Of a stretch of DNA of 64,000 bases, positions 36,357 to 45,042 are shown piece by piece. The stretch lies in assembly GCA_016932505.1 (NCBI GenBank), contig JAFGCT010000033.1:33585-97584 (forward strand), read 5' to 3'. The position numbers were made by a program, and so were the translations under genes. The notes below the pieces were generated by a model. It was not told where the DNA came from and did not search any database. It was given only the letters and a program-made list of their open reading frames with translations. Each line of letters starts with the position of its first letter. The stretch's first letter is position 1. This DNA is from Candidatus Peregrinibacteria bacterium. Its GTDB lineage: Bacteria > Patescibacteriota > Gracilibacteria > UM-FILTER-43-11.

Positions 36357-36995
36357 CTAATTAATTTTAATTCCCAGTATTTTTTCTAATTGATTCTTTG
36401 TCATCGGCCCTTCACGTAATATCTTAATATTTTTATCCTCTACTAGAATAACTGTGGAAGGAAGACAGGCATTGCTTACTTCGCCATCAAATGCAAAATC
36501 TGGCTTATTCTCTTTATTCTGGAAAACTTCAATTATTTCTTCACATCTAGCACAAGGAGGCTTGCCTGATTCATTTGCGCTTGTTGTAATAAGAGGTCCT
36601 TTAAAAGCGCTAAGCAAATCTTGAGTTTGCATATCATAAGGTATTCTTAAGCCTATATAGGGGGAATCTGGAAAATAATAATCGGGAACTTCAGGACCTT
36701 TAGGAAGAAGAATGGTAACTGGACCAGGAAGAAGTTTTTCACATACATAATAAGCAAAATCACTAATTTCAGCATATTTAATTAGGTCATCTCTCATTGC
36801 TATCGGAAACATAATACTCATAGGCTTATCAGCTTCACGACCTTTAATAGCTTTGATTTTTTTCAGAGATTCTGGATTTAAAAAATCAGCGGCAAGCCCA
36901 TAACAGGTATCCGCTGGATGAGCAATAACTCCACCAGATTTAAGAATACGAGCAGCTTCTTTAATATTTTCTTTGTTGTGTTGGGCACATTTCAT
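36357..36995 (-). CDS. tsaC: Threonylcarbamoyl-AMP synthase (Sua5/YrdC family)
   Basis: 212 residues, YrdC domain only. GGVIAHPADTCYGLAAD, KGREADKPMSIMF and the late SANESGKPP match the family's nucleotide and threonine pockets. It makes the threonylcarbamoyl-adenylate used for t6A37 in ANN-decoding tRNAs. The protein extends about 20 residues past the core, ending in LGIKIN. The Sua5 C-terminal domain is absent. Confidence 0.92.
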   Translation of the reverse strand: MKCAQHNKENIKEAARILKSGGVIAHPADTCYGLAADFLNPESLKKIKAIKGREADKPMSIMFPIAMRDDLIKYAEISDFAYYVCEKLLPGPVTILLPKGPEVPDYYFPDSPYIGLRIPYDMQTQDLLSAFKGPLITTSANESGKPPCARCEEIIEVFQNKENKPDFAFDGEVSNACLPSTVILVEDKNIKILREGPMTKNQLEKILGIKIN

Positions 36996-37011
36996 CTGGA
37001 TTACTTATTAC

Positions 37012-37110
37012 AAGATTAATTATTACAAAATCATTTTATATTATGATTAGTAATACTACAATAAAACCAATCACAAATGAATTTTGTAATCTTGTAATAG
37101 TGAATCTCCA
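37012..37110. repeat. Iterated-unit hairpin between tsaC and carB
   Basis: ATTACAAGATTAATTATTAC and AAAATCATTTT face AAATGAATTTTGTAATC and TTGTAAT, an inverted repeat of TTGTAAT-type units in the divergent gap. Confidence 0.6.
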
Positions 37111-37176
37111 ATAGAATAAAGTATTGCATCATAACATTAAATTATTTAAACTATTCAAGAAGTAAAACAACGAATC

Positions 37177-40100
37177 ATGAATAAATCTTCATCAAAGATA
37201 AAAAAAGTGCTTTTGCTCGGATCAGGTGCACTTAAAATTGGCGAAGCCGGTGAATTTGATTACTCGGGTTCACAAGCTATAAAAGCCTTTAAAGAAGAAG
37301 GTATAAAAGTAATTCTTATTAATCCGAACATCGCTACAAATCAAACCTCCAAAGGTTTAGCGGATAAAATATATTTCCTTCCCGTAACTCCATATTTTGT
37401 AGAAAAGATAATCAAACAGGAAAAACCAGATGCCATTGCATTAAGTTTTGGAGGCCAGACTGCTCTCAATTGTGGTGTGGCTTTATTTGAAAGTGGGGTA
37501 TTAAAGAAAAATAAAATTCAGGTATTAGGAACTCCGGTTAATAGTATCCAATTAACTGAAGACAGAGACTTATTCAAAAAAGAATTAAATAAAATCGGTA
37601 TTAAGTCTCCAATAAGTTATGCGTGCAATAATATTGCAGATGCAAAAAAAGCCGCAAAGAAAATAGGATTTCCTTTAATGCTACGAGCCGCTTTTGCACT
37701 CGGTGGTTTGGGTTCGGGTTTTGTGCATAATGAAAAGGAATTAGATTTTATGCTTAAAAAAGCATTCGCAGCTTCGCCACAAGTTCTAATCGAAGAAAAT
37801 CTAAAAGGTTGGAAGGAAATTGAATATGAGGTTGTAAGGGATGGGGCAAATAATTGTATTACAGTATGTAATATGGAAAATCTTGATCCACTTGGAATTC
37901 ATACGGGTGAATCAATTGTCGTTGCGCCAAGTCAAACCCTCAACAATCACGAGTATCAGATGCTTAGAAACATTGCATTAAAAACAATTCGTCATCTTGG
38001 AATAGTAGGGGAGTGCAATATTCAATACGCTCTTGATCCAAAATCAGATGACTATCGTGTAATCGAGGTTAATGCACGTCTTTCACGTTCATCTGCATTG
38101 GCATCCAAGGCAACTGGTTATCCACTTGCTTACATCGCGGCAAAGCTTGGCCTTGGGCATAGCTTACCTAAACTCCGAAACAACGTAACATTAAAAACTT
38201 CCGCCTGCTTTGAACCGGCATTGGATTATTGTGCATTGAAAATTCCACGCTGGGATCTTAATAAATTCAGAAAAGTAAGTGAAGAAATTACAACAGAGAT
38301 GAAATCAGTAGGTGAAGTAATGGCACTTGGAAGGAATTTTGAAGAGGTGCTTCAAAAAGGTTTAAGAATGATACAGATTGGAGCAAATGGACTTACTCAT
38401 CATCCTTATGATTTTGATAATATTGATGAAGCGGTGACAACTCCGACTCCTCGTAGAATATTCGCTCTTGCGGAGGCATTCGGAAAAGGATATTCGGTTG
38501 AAAAGTTATATAAAATGACTGGGGTTGACCCATGGTTTCTTTCGAAAATTAAAAATATTCAGAGTTTGAATACCAAGACCAAACGCCTAAAGTCTCTGAC
38601 ATCAATCAGTCCTGATTATATGAAAGAGCTTAAGCGGGCTGGCTTTTCTGATAATCAAATTGCTAAATCGATTAATAGCGATGAGTCAAAAGTTCGTACT
38701 TATAGAAAAAAACTTGGTGTGATTCCGGTAGTAAAACAAATTGATACTCTTGCAGCGGAATTCCCGGCAAAAACAAATTATCTATATTTAACATATTGGG
38801 GAGACAAAGATGATGTTTCTTTTAAGTCAGCTAAAAAGAAAAAGACAATTGTAATTGGCTCAGGTCCATATTGTATCGGCTCATCAGTTGAATTCGATTG
38901 GTGTTGTGTTAATGCGGTTAAAACCCTTTTAAAAAACGGACACGAAGCAATAATGATAAATTACAATCCAGAAACAGTAAGTACGGATTACGATGAATGT
39001 GATAAGTTGTATTTTGACGAACTTAGTTTGGAAAGAGTGTTGGATATAACAGATAAAGAAAAGCCAAATGGCACCGTAATATCCATGGGTGGTCAGATTC
39101 CGAATAATCTTGCAGTTAAACTTGATAGGGAAAAAGTAAAGATTATGGGTACTGCGGTAAAGGATATCGACAAAGCAGAAAGCCGTGATAAGTTCTCGGC
39201 ACTTCTGGATAAAATTAATGTGGATCAACCTGAATGGAAAGCTTTTACAAAAATAGAAGATGCATATAAATTTGCGGAAAAAGTTGGCTTCCCCGTTCTT
39301 GTTCGTCCAAGTTATGTTCTTTCAGGTGCAGCTATGCGTGTTGCACATACTCATTTAGAACTTGAAAATTTCCTTGGTAAGGCGGTAAAAGTAAACACAG
39401 AAGCGCCAGTTGTAATCAGTAAATTTCTTGTAGGAGCGCGTGAAATTGAAATGGATGCAGTAGCTCATAAGGGAAAGGTTATTATATATGCTATATCGGA
39501 ACATGTGGAAGATGCCGGTGTTCATTCTGGTGATGCAACTATCGTTCTTCCACCTCAGCGCACTTATTTGGAAACGCTTCGTAGGGTAAAGAAAATCGGT
39601 AAATTAATTGCAGGTGAACTTAATATTACAGGACCATTTAACATCCAATTCCTTGCAAAAGATAATCAGATTAAGGTAATTGAATGTAATCTTAGAGCCA
39701 GTCGTTCTTTCCCATTTGTTTCTAAGGTAACTAAGTACAATTTTATTGATATCGCAACAAAATCCATGCTTGGAATTGTTGATAAAAATAAGAGATATCA
39801 AACTGTTGACCTTGATTATGTAGGAATTAAAACTCCTCAGTTCTCATTTCCTCGCTTAAAAGGTGCCGATCCAGTACTTGGTGTAGAAATGGCTTCCACA
39901 GGTGAAGTGGCTTGTTTTGGAAACGACTTCGAATCTGCGTTTTTAAAATCATTCCTTGGAGTCGGATACAAAATGCCGAAGAAAAATGTGCTACTTTCAA
40001 TAGGAAAATTAAAAGATAAGGTCAGTATGCTTGAACCAACAAGAGCGTTACAAACTCTTGGTTATAATCTATATGCAACAGAAGGAAGTGCGAAATTTTT

Positions 40101-40389
40101 TAAGGAAAATAATGTAAAGGTTACAATGCTCCATAAGGTTTCGACAAACAAAAAACCGAATATTGAAGAATATATTAAGGATGGAAAAATAGATATGGCT
40201 GTTGTTATACCTACAAAATATGCCCATGATGAATTATCAGACGGGTACAGCATAAGAAGAATGGCCGTAGACCAGCACATTCCTTTAATGACTAATATTC
40301 AGTTCGCAAAAGCCCTTATCCGTTCAATAGAAAAATACGATATTGATGATTTGTCGATAAGTGACTGGGAGAGTTATAAGAATAATTAA
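37177..40389 (+). CDS. carB: Carbamoyl-phosphate synthase large subunit, eukaryote-like signature
   Basis: 1070 residues, full length with both ATP-grasp halves and the C-terminal regulatory (MGS-like) domain (about 935-1070). It makes carbamoyl phosphate for pyrimidines and arginine. The second half opens GSGPYCIGSSVEFDWCCV. The IGSSVEFDW wording, like YLYLTYWGDKDDV just before it, is that of the CAD/CPS1-like branch, in place of the common bacterial IGQGIEFDYCC. No carA (glutaminase subunit) or pyrimidine gene is adjacent. A terminator follows at 40403. The last 30 bases recur 1.35 kb downstream. Confidence 0.95.
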   Translation: MNKSSSKIKKVLLLGSGALKIGEAGEFDYSGSQAIKAFKEEGIKVILINPNIATNQTSKGLADKIYFLPVTPYFVEKIIKQEKPDAIALSFGGQTALNCGVALFESGVLKKNKIQVLGTPVNSIQLTEDRDLFKKELNKIGIKSPISYACNNIADAKKAAKKIGFPLMLRAAFALGGLGSGFVHNEKELDFMLKKAFAASPQVLIEENLKGWKEIEYEVVRDGANNCITVCNMENLDPLGIHTGESIVVAPSQTLNNHEYQMLRNIALKTIRHLGIVGECNIQYALDPKSDDYRVIEVNARLSRSSALASKATGYPLAYIAAKLGLGHSLPKLRNNVTLKTSACFEPALDYCALKIPRWDLNKFRKVSEEITTEMKSVGEVMALGRNFEEVLQKGLRMIQIGANGLTHHPYDFDNIDEAVTTPTPRRIFALAEAFGKGYSVEKLYKMTGVDPWFLSKIKNIQSLNTKTKRLKSLTSISPDYMKELKRAGFSDNQIAKSINSDESKVRTYRKKLGVIPVVKQIDTLAAEFPAKTNYLYLTYWGDKDDVSFKSAKKKKTIVIGSGPYCIGSSVEFDWCCVNAVKTLLKNGHEAIMINYNPETVSTDYDECDKLYFDELSLERVLDITDKEKPNGTVISMGGQIPNNLAVKLDREKVKIMGTAVKDIDKAESRDKFSALLDKINVDQPEWKAFTKIEDAYKFAEKVGFPVLVRPSYVLSGAAMRVAHTHLELENFLGKAVKVNTEAPVVISKFLVGAREIEMDAVAHKGKVIIYAISEHVEDAGVHSGDATIVLPPQRTYLETLRRVKKIGKLIAGELNITGPFNIQFLAKDNQIKVIECNLRASRSFPFVSKVTKYNFIDIATKSMLGIVDKNKRYQTVDLDYVGIKTPQFSFPRLKGADPVLGVEMASTGEVACFGNDFESAFLKSFLGVGYKMPKKNVLLSIGKLKDKVSMLEPTRALQTLGYNLYATEGSAKFFKENNVKVTMLHKVSTNKKPNIEEYIKDGKIDMAVVIPTKYAHDELSDGYSIRRMAVDQHIPLMTNIQFAKALIRSIEKYDIDDLSISDWESYKNN
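40354..40383 (+). repeat. 30-bp direct repeat, copy 1 (within carB 3' end)
   Basis: Begins TCGATAAGTGACTGGGAGAG and ends TTATAAGAAT. It encodes the last residues of CarB (SISDWESYKN). Identical to copy 2 at 41734-41763. Confidence 0.97.
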
Positions 40390-40402
40390 TATTGAATAAG
40401 CT

Positions 40403-40431
40403 AAAAACGAGGATTTACCCTCGTTTTTTTT
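40403..40431 (+). terminator. carB terminator
   Basis: AAAAACGAGG-ATTTAC-CCTCGTTTTTTT, an intrinsic terminator 14 bp after the carB stop. Confidence 0.9.
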
Positions 40432-40454
40432 AATTATTGATTCAAATTAAACAA

Positions 40455-40483
40455 TTGACACAATATTGTAATTTTGGTATAAA
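40455..40483 (+). promoter_or_regulatory. Promoter of the inserted orphan gene
   Basis: TTGACA (perfect), 17-bp spacer, TATAAA, ending 29 bp before the ATG. It makes the inserted unit independent of carB. Confidence 0.7.
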
Positions 40484-40512
40484 TATCTCCATATTTAAGT
40501 AATCATCACAAC

Positions 40513-41733
40513 ATGAGTAAGAATCTTATTGATACAAAAAGAGTATTTACTGCAGATCCAAAAGTAATACATCGTGTTCCTGTTTTAGCTGAAGGGGTTG
40601 AAAGAATAAAAGGTGTTCCAGTTAAATTTCTTAAGGAAAGAATTGTAGAAATTCAGAGTGTGTTAAAAGAAAAAATTTTAGATGCACATGATAGTAAATG
40701 GTATGAAGATCACCAGAAAATTGAGCAATTAGTAAAAAACACAAGTGAATTGTTAGAAGAAGTTGGTGACAAAATTGAGACTCATGAGGTGTTTGTACAG
40801 CTTCAAGATAATCTTGATACAGTTTGGAAGAGTTTTTTGGAATTAGAGCCTAGTGAACAAACGATTAAATTAGTTGAAAATATTTTAAGAGAAGAAAGGG
40901 CGGCTTTAAATGCAATTTTCACATTAGGGAGTAGTGTGTCTGTTGGCGAGGAGAGAGCTGAAATTAGCGGTGGTATAGACTTTTGTGATAGAAAGGAAGA
41001 TAGAATAGTACAAAAAGTAGTAAAAAATCCAAATAGATTCGAAGCATTAGACAAGCTAAGAGATGGGCTAAATGAGAAATTAGAGGAGCTATTAGACAGC
41101 CTTCCATCTGAAAAAGAAATACCAGAAGATTTTGAATCAAGGATTGATGAAATTGACCAGAAGAGTTTAAAGGTAAATACATCTCTAGAAGAAATTAAAA
41201 AGAAAATCGAGGATGTGAAGAATTTATTGAAAAAAATAGATGATAGGGAAGATCTTGAGTCGATGACAGATAGTGTTCAGAAAAGTTTTAGAGATGAATT
41301 TTTATCTTTTGTTTCTCAATTATTAGATTCAATAGAGTTTATTTCTCTTTGTGATAGTAGTAGTGAGATGATAGATAACTACAATACTAATGAAGAAAGA
41401 TATATTGAAGAGTTTAATAAGTCTACGGAATTTATAACAAGTATAAATAACATAAAACTTATTCTTAAAAAAGAATTATTAGAACGACAAAAGAAAGCGG
41501 GAGATAATCTTGGAAGAATTATCGACAAGGTTAAGGAATCGGGAGTAAAACAAAAAGAAAATATGAATGAGGTATGCAGTGTTCTTACGCGAGATGATGT
41601 GCAAACTGCTATTTCTAAAATACTATCTCTCATTGATGTAGAAAATGCTGATGAAATAAAGAGTGGATTAATTAGAGCTGTAGAAATTGCGAAAGATATT
41701 GAAGAAAAACAAGAGTCAGATATTGGAGATTAA
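40513..41733 (+). CDS. Orphan coiled-coil protein between carB-end direct repeats
   Basis: 406 residues, soluble, acidic and nearly all helical, with strong heptad patterns (about 160-260 and 300-400, for example KKIEDVKNLLKKIDDREDLE). No signal peptide, membrane segment, enzyme motif or family was recognised. It carries its own near-consensus promoter. The stop codon is followed at once by a second copy of the carB 3' end, so the gene appears to have arrived as a unit. Codon use resembles the neighbours. A structural, phage-derived or regulatory role are all open. Confidence 0.6.
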   Translation: MSKNLIDTKRVFTADPKVIHRVPVLAEGVERIKGVPVKFLKERIVEIQSVLKEKILDAHDSKWYEDHQKIEQLVKNTSELLEEVGDKIETHEVFVQLQDNLDTVWKSFLELEPSEQTIKLVENILREERAALNAIFTLGSSVSVGEERAEISGGIDFCDRKEDRIVQKVVKNPNRFEALDKLRDGLNEKLEELLDSLPSEKEIPEDFESRIDEIDQKSLKVNTSLEEIKKKIEDVKNLLKKIDDREDLESMTDSVQKSFRDEFLSFVSQLLDSIEFISLCDSSSEMIDNYNTNEERYIEEFNKSTEFITSINNIKLILKKELLERQKKAGDNLGRIIDKVKESGVKQKENMNEVCSVLTRDDVQTAISKILSLIDVENADEIKSGLIRAVEIAKDIEEKQESDIGD

Positions 41734-41763
41734 TCGATAAGTGACTGGGAGAGTTATAAGAAT
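41734..41763 (+). repeat. 30-bp direct repeat, copy 2 (downstream of the orphan gene)
   Basis: Perfect copy of 40354-40383, beginning directly after the orphan gene's TAA. Including the six bases before it (GATTTG versus GATTAA), the match is 34 of 36. After the repeat the two sequences diverge at once. Here the carB-derived codons are out of any gene. Confidence 0.97.
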
Positions 41764-41849
41764 TGATATTTGTAATTTAACTTTATCAATGTTAAGCTAA
41801 TGTCTTATTTTGGAATTAAATGATTTTTTTTGATTAATGAATATTTTGT

Positions 41850-42482
41850 ATGAAGAAAAAACATCGAGACAGTCAAAAGCGCATATATTTTGAAGATGCG
41901 GTTTATTTTGTTACATGTAAAACAAAGGACGGATATCCGTATTTTAAAGAATCGATATTTTGTGATTTGTTTGTGGAAAATTTGAGAATATGTAAAAAAT
42001 TAAAAGGATTTTATTTGTATGGGTGGGTTCTTTTATATAATCATTTTCATTTGTTGGTGCGTCCAAATGATGAATTTAATGTTTCGGAGGTGATGTTTTC
42101 GATTAAAAAACAATTTTCGCATGATGTTAATCGCGTAATTGGTTATAACCAAAAATATCCCGATATGTACCCTCCGAAGGCGCGCAAACGTTTGCGCGCC
42201 TTCGGAGGAGTCGGTGCGAATTTATGCGAAAACATTACCAATCACCAAATATGTGTTAACAAATTACACACTCAATTCCTCAATAAATACCCAAGCGAAT
42301 TATTTCCAAAATTCCAATGGCAATTATCATATCACGACCATTACATCCGTAACGATAATGATTTTGATTATCATATGGATTATATGATTTGGAATCCGGA
42401 TAAGCATAAAATGCCAAATAATTGGAAATATATATTAACTAATCCAGATTATGATGATTTGGTGGATGAGATAGGATTATAA
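41850..42482 (+). CDS. REP-associated tyrosine transposase (Y1/IS200-like, RAYT)
   Basis: 210 residues. Y1 transposase fold: YFVTCKTKDGYPYF, then the metal-binding HUH motif in LYNHFHLLVRP (His65, His67). The C-terminal WQLSYHDHYIRNDNDFDYHMDYMIWNPDKHKM holds the candidate catalytic Tyr and the NPxKH signature of RAYTs. Such enzymes nick single-stranded REP hairpins. The frame is interrupted, without loss, by a perfect 38-bp GC-rich palindrome (42171-42208) encoding PPKARKRLRAFGG. The gene ends in a six-base convergent overlap with yqeY. It directly follows the carB-end repeat copy. Confidence 0.88.
   Translation: MKKKHRDSQKRIYFEDAVYFVTCKTKDGYPYFKESIFCDLFVENLRICKKLKGFYLYGWVLLYNHFHLLVRPNDEFNVSEVMFSIKKQFSHDVNRVIGYNQKYPDMYPPKARKRLRAFGGVGANLCENITNHQICVNKLHTQFLNKYPSELFPKFQWQLSYHDHYIRNDNDFDYHMDYMIWNPDKHKMPNNWKYILTNPDYDDLVDEIGL
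42171..42208. repeat. Perfect 38-bp palindrome inside the transposase gene
   Basis: Left arm CCTCCGAAGGCGCGCAAAC, right arm its exact reverse complement, no loop. It is far richer in G+C than the surrounding gene and keeps the reading frame. It looks like a REP unit lodged in its own transposase. Confidence 0.95.
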
Positions 42483-42911
42483 TAATTCCTTCACCACCTT
42501 ACTCACAACATTTCCATCTGCCTGACCTTTGCATTTGCCCATAACAGCACCCATAACTTTTCCAAAATCGGATTGAGTGGCGTTCATTTGGCTGATAACC
42601 TCGGAGGCAATCTTTTTTACTTCATCTTCGCTCATTTGCTCAGGCATGTATTTTTCAAAATAAGCAATTTCAGACATTTCCTTTTCAGCTAGTTCGGTTT
42701 TACCGCCTTTTATAAAACCCTCAGCAGCTTCTTTTCGTTGTTTTATTGAACGCTTGCATATATCTAAAACAACGTCATCTGTTGCTACCATATCTTTTCC
42801 ACTAACTTCATATTTCATAATATCAGCCTTCAGCATACGTAGAGTTTCAAGACTTGGATATTTGGATTTCATAGCAGCTATCATGTCTGCAATTATTTGT
42901 TCTTTTAGCAT
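42477..42911 (-). CDS. yqeY: GatB/YqeY domain protein
   Basis: 144 residues, the free-standing form of the tRNA-binding domain found at the GatB C-terminus. Signature parts are TLRMLKADIMKYEV near the start, the middle KEMSEIAYFEKYMPEQMSEDE, and the end DFGKVMGAVMGKCKGQADGNVVSKVVKELL. The family's function is not settled; a tRNA-related role is usually assumed. Long iterated-unit hairpins separate it from gdhA. Confidence 0.9.
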   Translation of the reverse strand: MLKEQIIADMIAAMKSKYPSLETLRMLKADIMKYEVSGKDMVATDDVVLDICKRSIKQRKEAAEGFIKGGKTELAEKEMSEIAYFEKYMPEQMSEDEVKKIASEVISQMNATQSDFGKVMGAVMGKCKGQADGNVVSKVVKELL

Positions 42912-43040
42912 AGTTTCGTATTGGTTATCGAATTGGAGATCTTATAGAAAATCGAATTGGAGAACGCATTGGGGCTCGTATTGGGGAAGTTATTCTATTC
43001 GTTCACCCATTCGAGCACCCATTCGATCCTCAATTCGAAC
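42912..43040. repeat. Iterated-unit hairpin between gdhA and yqeY
   Basis: Left side: TATTGGTTATCGAATTGGAG, AATCGAATTGGAG, GCATTGGGGCTCGTATTGGGG. Right side: TATTCGTTCACCCATTCGAG, CACCCATTCGATCC, TCAATTCG. The sides are largely complementary. The unit resembles those at 8484 and 25246. Confidence 0.8.
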
Positions 43041-44279
43041 TTATTTATTAAGATAAACTTTACACTTTAAATGCGCTCCGCTTCCTCTTAATTTTAAAGC
43101 TTTATCTAATCTATCAAAAGCAGAAATATAGGCACCTTCACGCATTGTGCATTTATGTTCATCCTGAAATTTAAGTATGCGGTTTAGTCCATCTACCATA
43201 ATTCTTTTTAACTTTAATTCGATTTCTTCAATTGGCCAGTAGTAACCAGCTTGATTTTGTACCCATTCAAAATAACTAACGGTAACACCACCGGAATTAG
43301 CAAGAATATCAGGTATTATAACAACGTCTTTTTTAGCTAAAATTTCATCAGCCTCGGCACTTGTTGGTCCGTTTGCTAGTTCAACGATAATTTTAGCTTT
43401 TACTTTATCTGCATTTTTCTCAGTAACCTGATTTTCCATAGCAGCAAGAACAAGAATATCACATTTTTTTTCAAGTAATTCTTCATTAGTGCAGGCTTTT
43501 CCTTCATCACTTTTTGTTACAGAGCCTTTCTCCTTTTTATCTTTAAGTACAACAAAAGGATCAATTCCATCTTCATTATAAATTCCCCCTTTAGAATCAC
43601 TTACGCCAAGAATTCTAAAGCCCATTCCATGAAGAATCTCTGCGGCATACATACCTGCATTACCAAAACCTTGAATAATAACTGAGTGGTCTTCAATTTT
43701 TAAATTGTTTTGATTCATATATTCTTCCAAAACATAAGCTCCACCCTGAGCGGTTGCGGTACCACGACCAAGTGAGCCACCAACCTCGATTGGCTTCCCT
43801 GTAACAACTCCTGGTTGATACTTGTTTACTAGTCTACTGTATTCATCCATAAACCATGCCATCATCTGTGGAGTCGTATACATATCTGGAGCAGGGATAT
43901 CATGATTAGGACCTATAATTTGATAAACAGCCTGTACGTATCTGCGTGTAAGTCTTTCAAGTTCACCCTCACTCATTTCTTTTGCATTACATTTAACACC
44001 TCCTTTTCCTCCACCATACGGAATACCCGCAACAGCACACTTAAAACTCATTTCAGTTGCAAGTGCTTTAATTTCATCTAAATTAACTTCAGGGAAATAC
44101 CTAAACCCACCTTTAAATGGCCCGCGTAATTCAGAATGCTGAACACGAAAACCTTCGAATACTTTAAGTGTTCCATCATCCATTCTTACAGGTAAAGAAA
44201 CGATTAGAGTCTTTTGGGGGGAAGAAAGAGTTTGCAAAGTTTCAGGGTCAAGTTTCATTATCTTGGCAGACTTATTCAT
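43041..44279 (-). CDS. gdhA: Glutamate dehydrogenase
   Basis: The ATG at 44279 (MNKSAKIMKL) is chosen over a GTG ten codons upstream; 412 residues. It interconverts glutamate and 2-oxoglutarate plus ammonia, the main nitrogen link here. The glutamate pocket has PFKGGFR (54-60), and the catalytic Lys92 lies in PYGGGKGGV. DIPAPDMYTTPQMMAWFMDEY and the nucleotide fold IIQGFGNAG follow. The Gly-rich GFGNAG type suggests NAD use, or dual use. Spaced by a repeat from yqeY. Confidence 0.95.
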   Translation of the reverse strand: MNKSAKIMKLDPETLQTLSSPQKTLIVSLPVRMDDGTLKVFEGFRVQHSELRGPFKGGFRYFPEVNLDEIKALATEMSFKCAVAGIPYGGGKGGVKCNAKEMSEGELERLTRRYVQAVYQIIGPNHDIPAPDMYTTPQMMAWFMDEYSRLVNKYQPGVVTGKPIEVGGSLGRGTATAQGGAYVLEEYMNQNNLKIEDHSVIIQGFGNAGMYAAEILHGMGFRILGVSDSKGGIYNEDGIDPFVVLKDKKEKGSVTKSDEGKACTNEELLEKKCDILVLAAMENQVTEKNADKVKAKIIVELANGPTSAEADEILAKKDVVIIPDILANSGGVTVSYFEWVQNQAGYYWPIEEIELKLKRIMVDGLNRILKFQDEHKCTMREGAYISAFDRLDKALKLRGSGAHLKCKVYLNK

Positions 44280-44389
44280 ATTTTTAATTGTATTTTCGTA
44301 GAAGCTCACTTTATTGTTAGGTTAGAAAATAAGTAAGTATAATCTATTCTTGTTAATGTATATTATCAAGCTAGTGTTATTCAATATAG

Positions 44390-44418
44390 TTGAAGTAATA
44401 GATATAAAATGATATAAT
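44390..44418 (+). promoter_or_regulatory. Promoter of the 204-residue orphan gene
   Basis: TTGAAG, 17-bp spacer, TATAAT (perfect -10), only about 6 bp before the ATG. The transcript is therefore nearly leaderless. Confidence 0.6.
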
Positions 44419-44424
44419 AAAAAG

Positions 44425-45039
44425 ATGAAAACTAATGAAAAAGCACCATTGGGGGAAGTTGGAATGGAAAATATCGAAGGTGTTCAAAAAGGAAGAGCGG
44501 TTATTACTGAAATCTTAAAAAATCCATCTGATTATCCTGAATTAGCTGATATTGATAGTTTTGTCACTGAAAGCGGTTCTATATATTCCGTACTCTCCAA
44601 CAAACGCACACAAAGACTTAAAAATGGAGCAGAAGAAAAAGACCCAGCCATGGATGCTATTGTTTTTTTACCTGATTTTGAATCATTAAAAAACATTATT
44701 ACAGTTCCTGAAATAATCGAAAAAATCGGAGGTTCTGAAGCTGATTTTGAGGAAATAATTAATGAATATATGGATCCTGATTCACCAGTAGGAAGAAGGG
44801 TATACATGGTTGATAAGAATAAGAAAGCGCTAAGAACAAAAGAGGAAATCGACAAGTCAGATTTAGTTTTCCTCGCTTTTTTCAATAATGATGGGAAAAT
44901 TGATTTTTTCCTTCCTGTTTCTAAAAACCCCCAAATAGGATATCAACCCTTTGAGGCAAAAACATTTAAAAACGAAAGAGGTATTCCTTGTTCTTTTATA
45001 CATTTGGGGCACAAGATAACTAAAATTATTCCTAAATAA
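44425..45039 (+). CDS. Orphan soluble protein
   Basis: 204 residues, soluble, charged, with no signal or membrane segment. Visible blocks are DAIVFLPDFESLKNIITVPEI, VYMVDKNKKALRTKEEID and DKSDLVFLAFFNNDGKIDFFLPVSKNP, suggesting an alpha/beta domain. I do not recognise a family. A perfect -10 box lies immediately upstream, so leaderless or very short-leader translation is likely. Its end is three bases from the end of alr (convergent). Confidence 0.5.
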   Translation: MKTNEKAPLGEVGMENIEGVQKGRAVITEILKNPSDYPELADIDSFVTESGSIYSVLSNKRTQRLKNGAEEKDPAMDAIVFLPDFESLKNIITVPEIIEKIGGSEADFEEIINEYMDPDSPVGRRVYMVDKNKKALRTKEEIDKSDLVFLAFFNNDGKIDFFLPVSKNPQIGYQPFEAKTFKNERGIPCSFIHLGHKITKIIPK

Positions 45040-45042
45040 TTT

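Noticed and set aside
41850..42482. Transposase gene broken by the palindrome
   Set aside because: The frame continues through it, and both the HUH motif and the C-terminal signature are intact.
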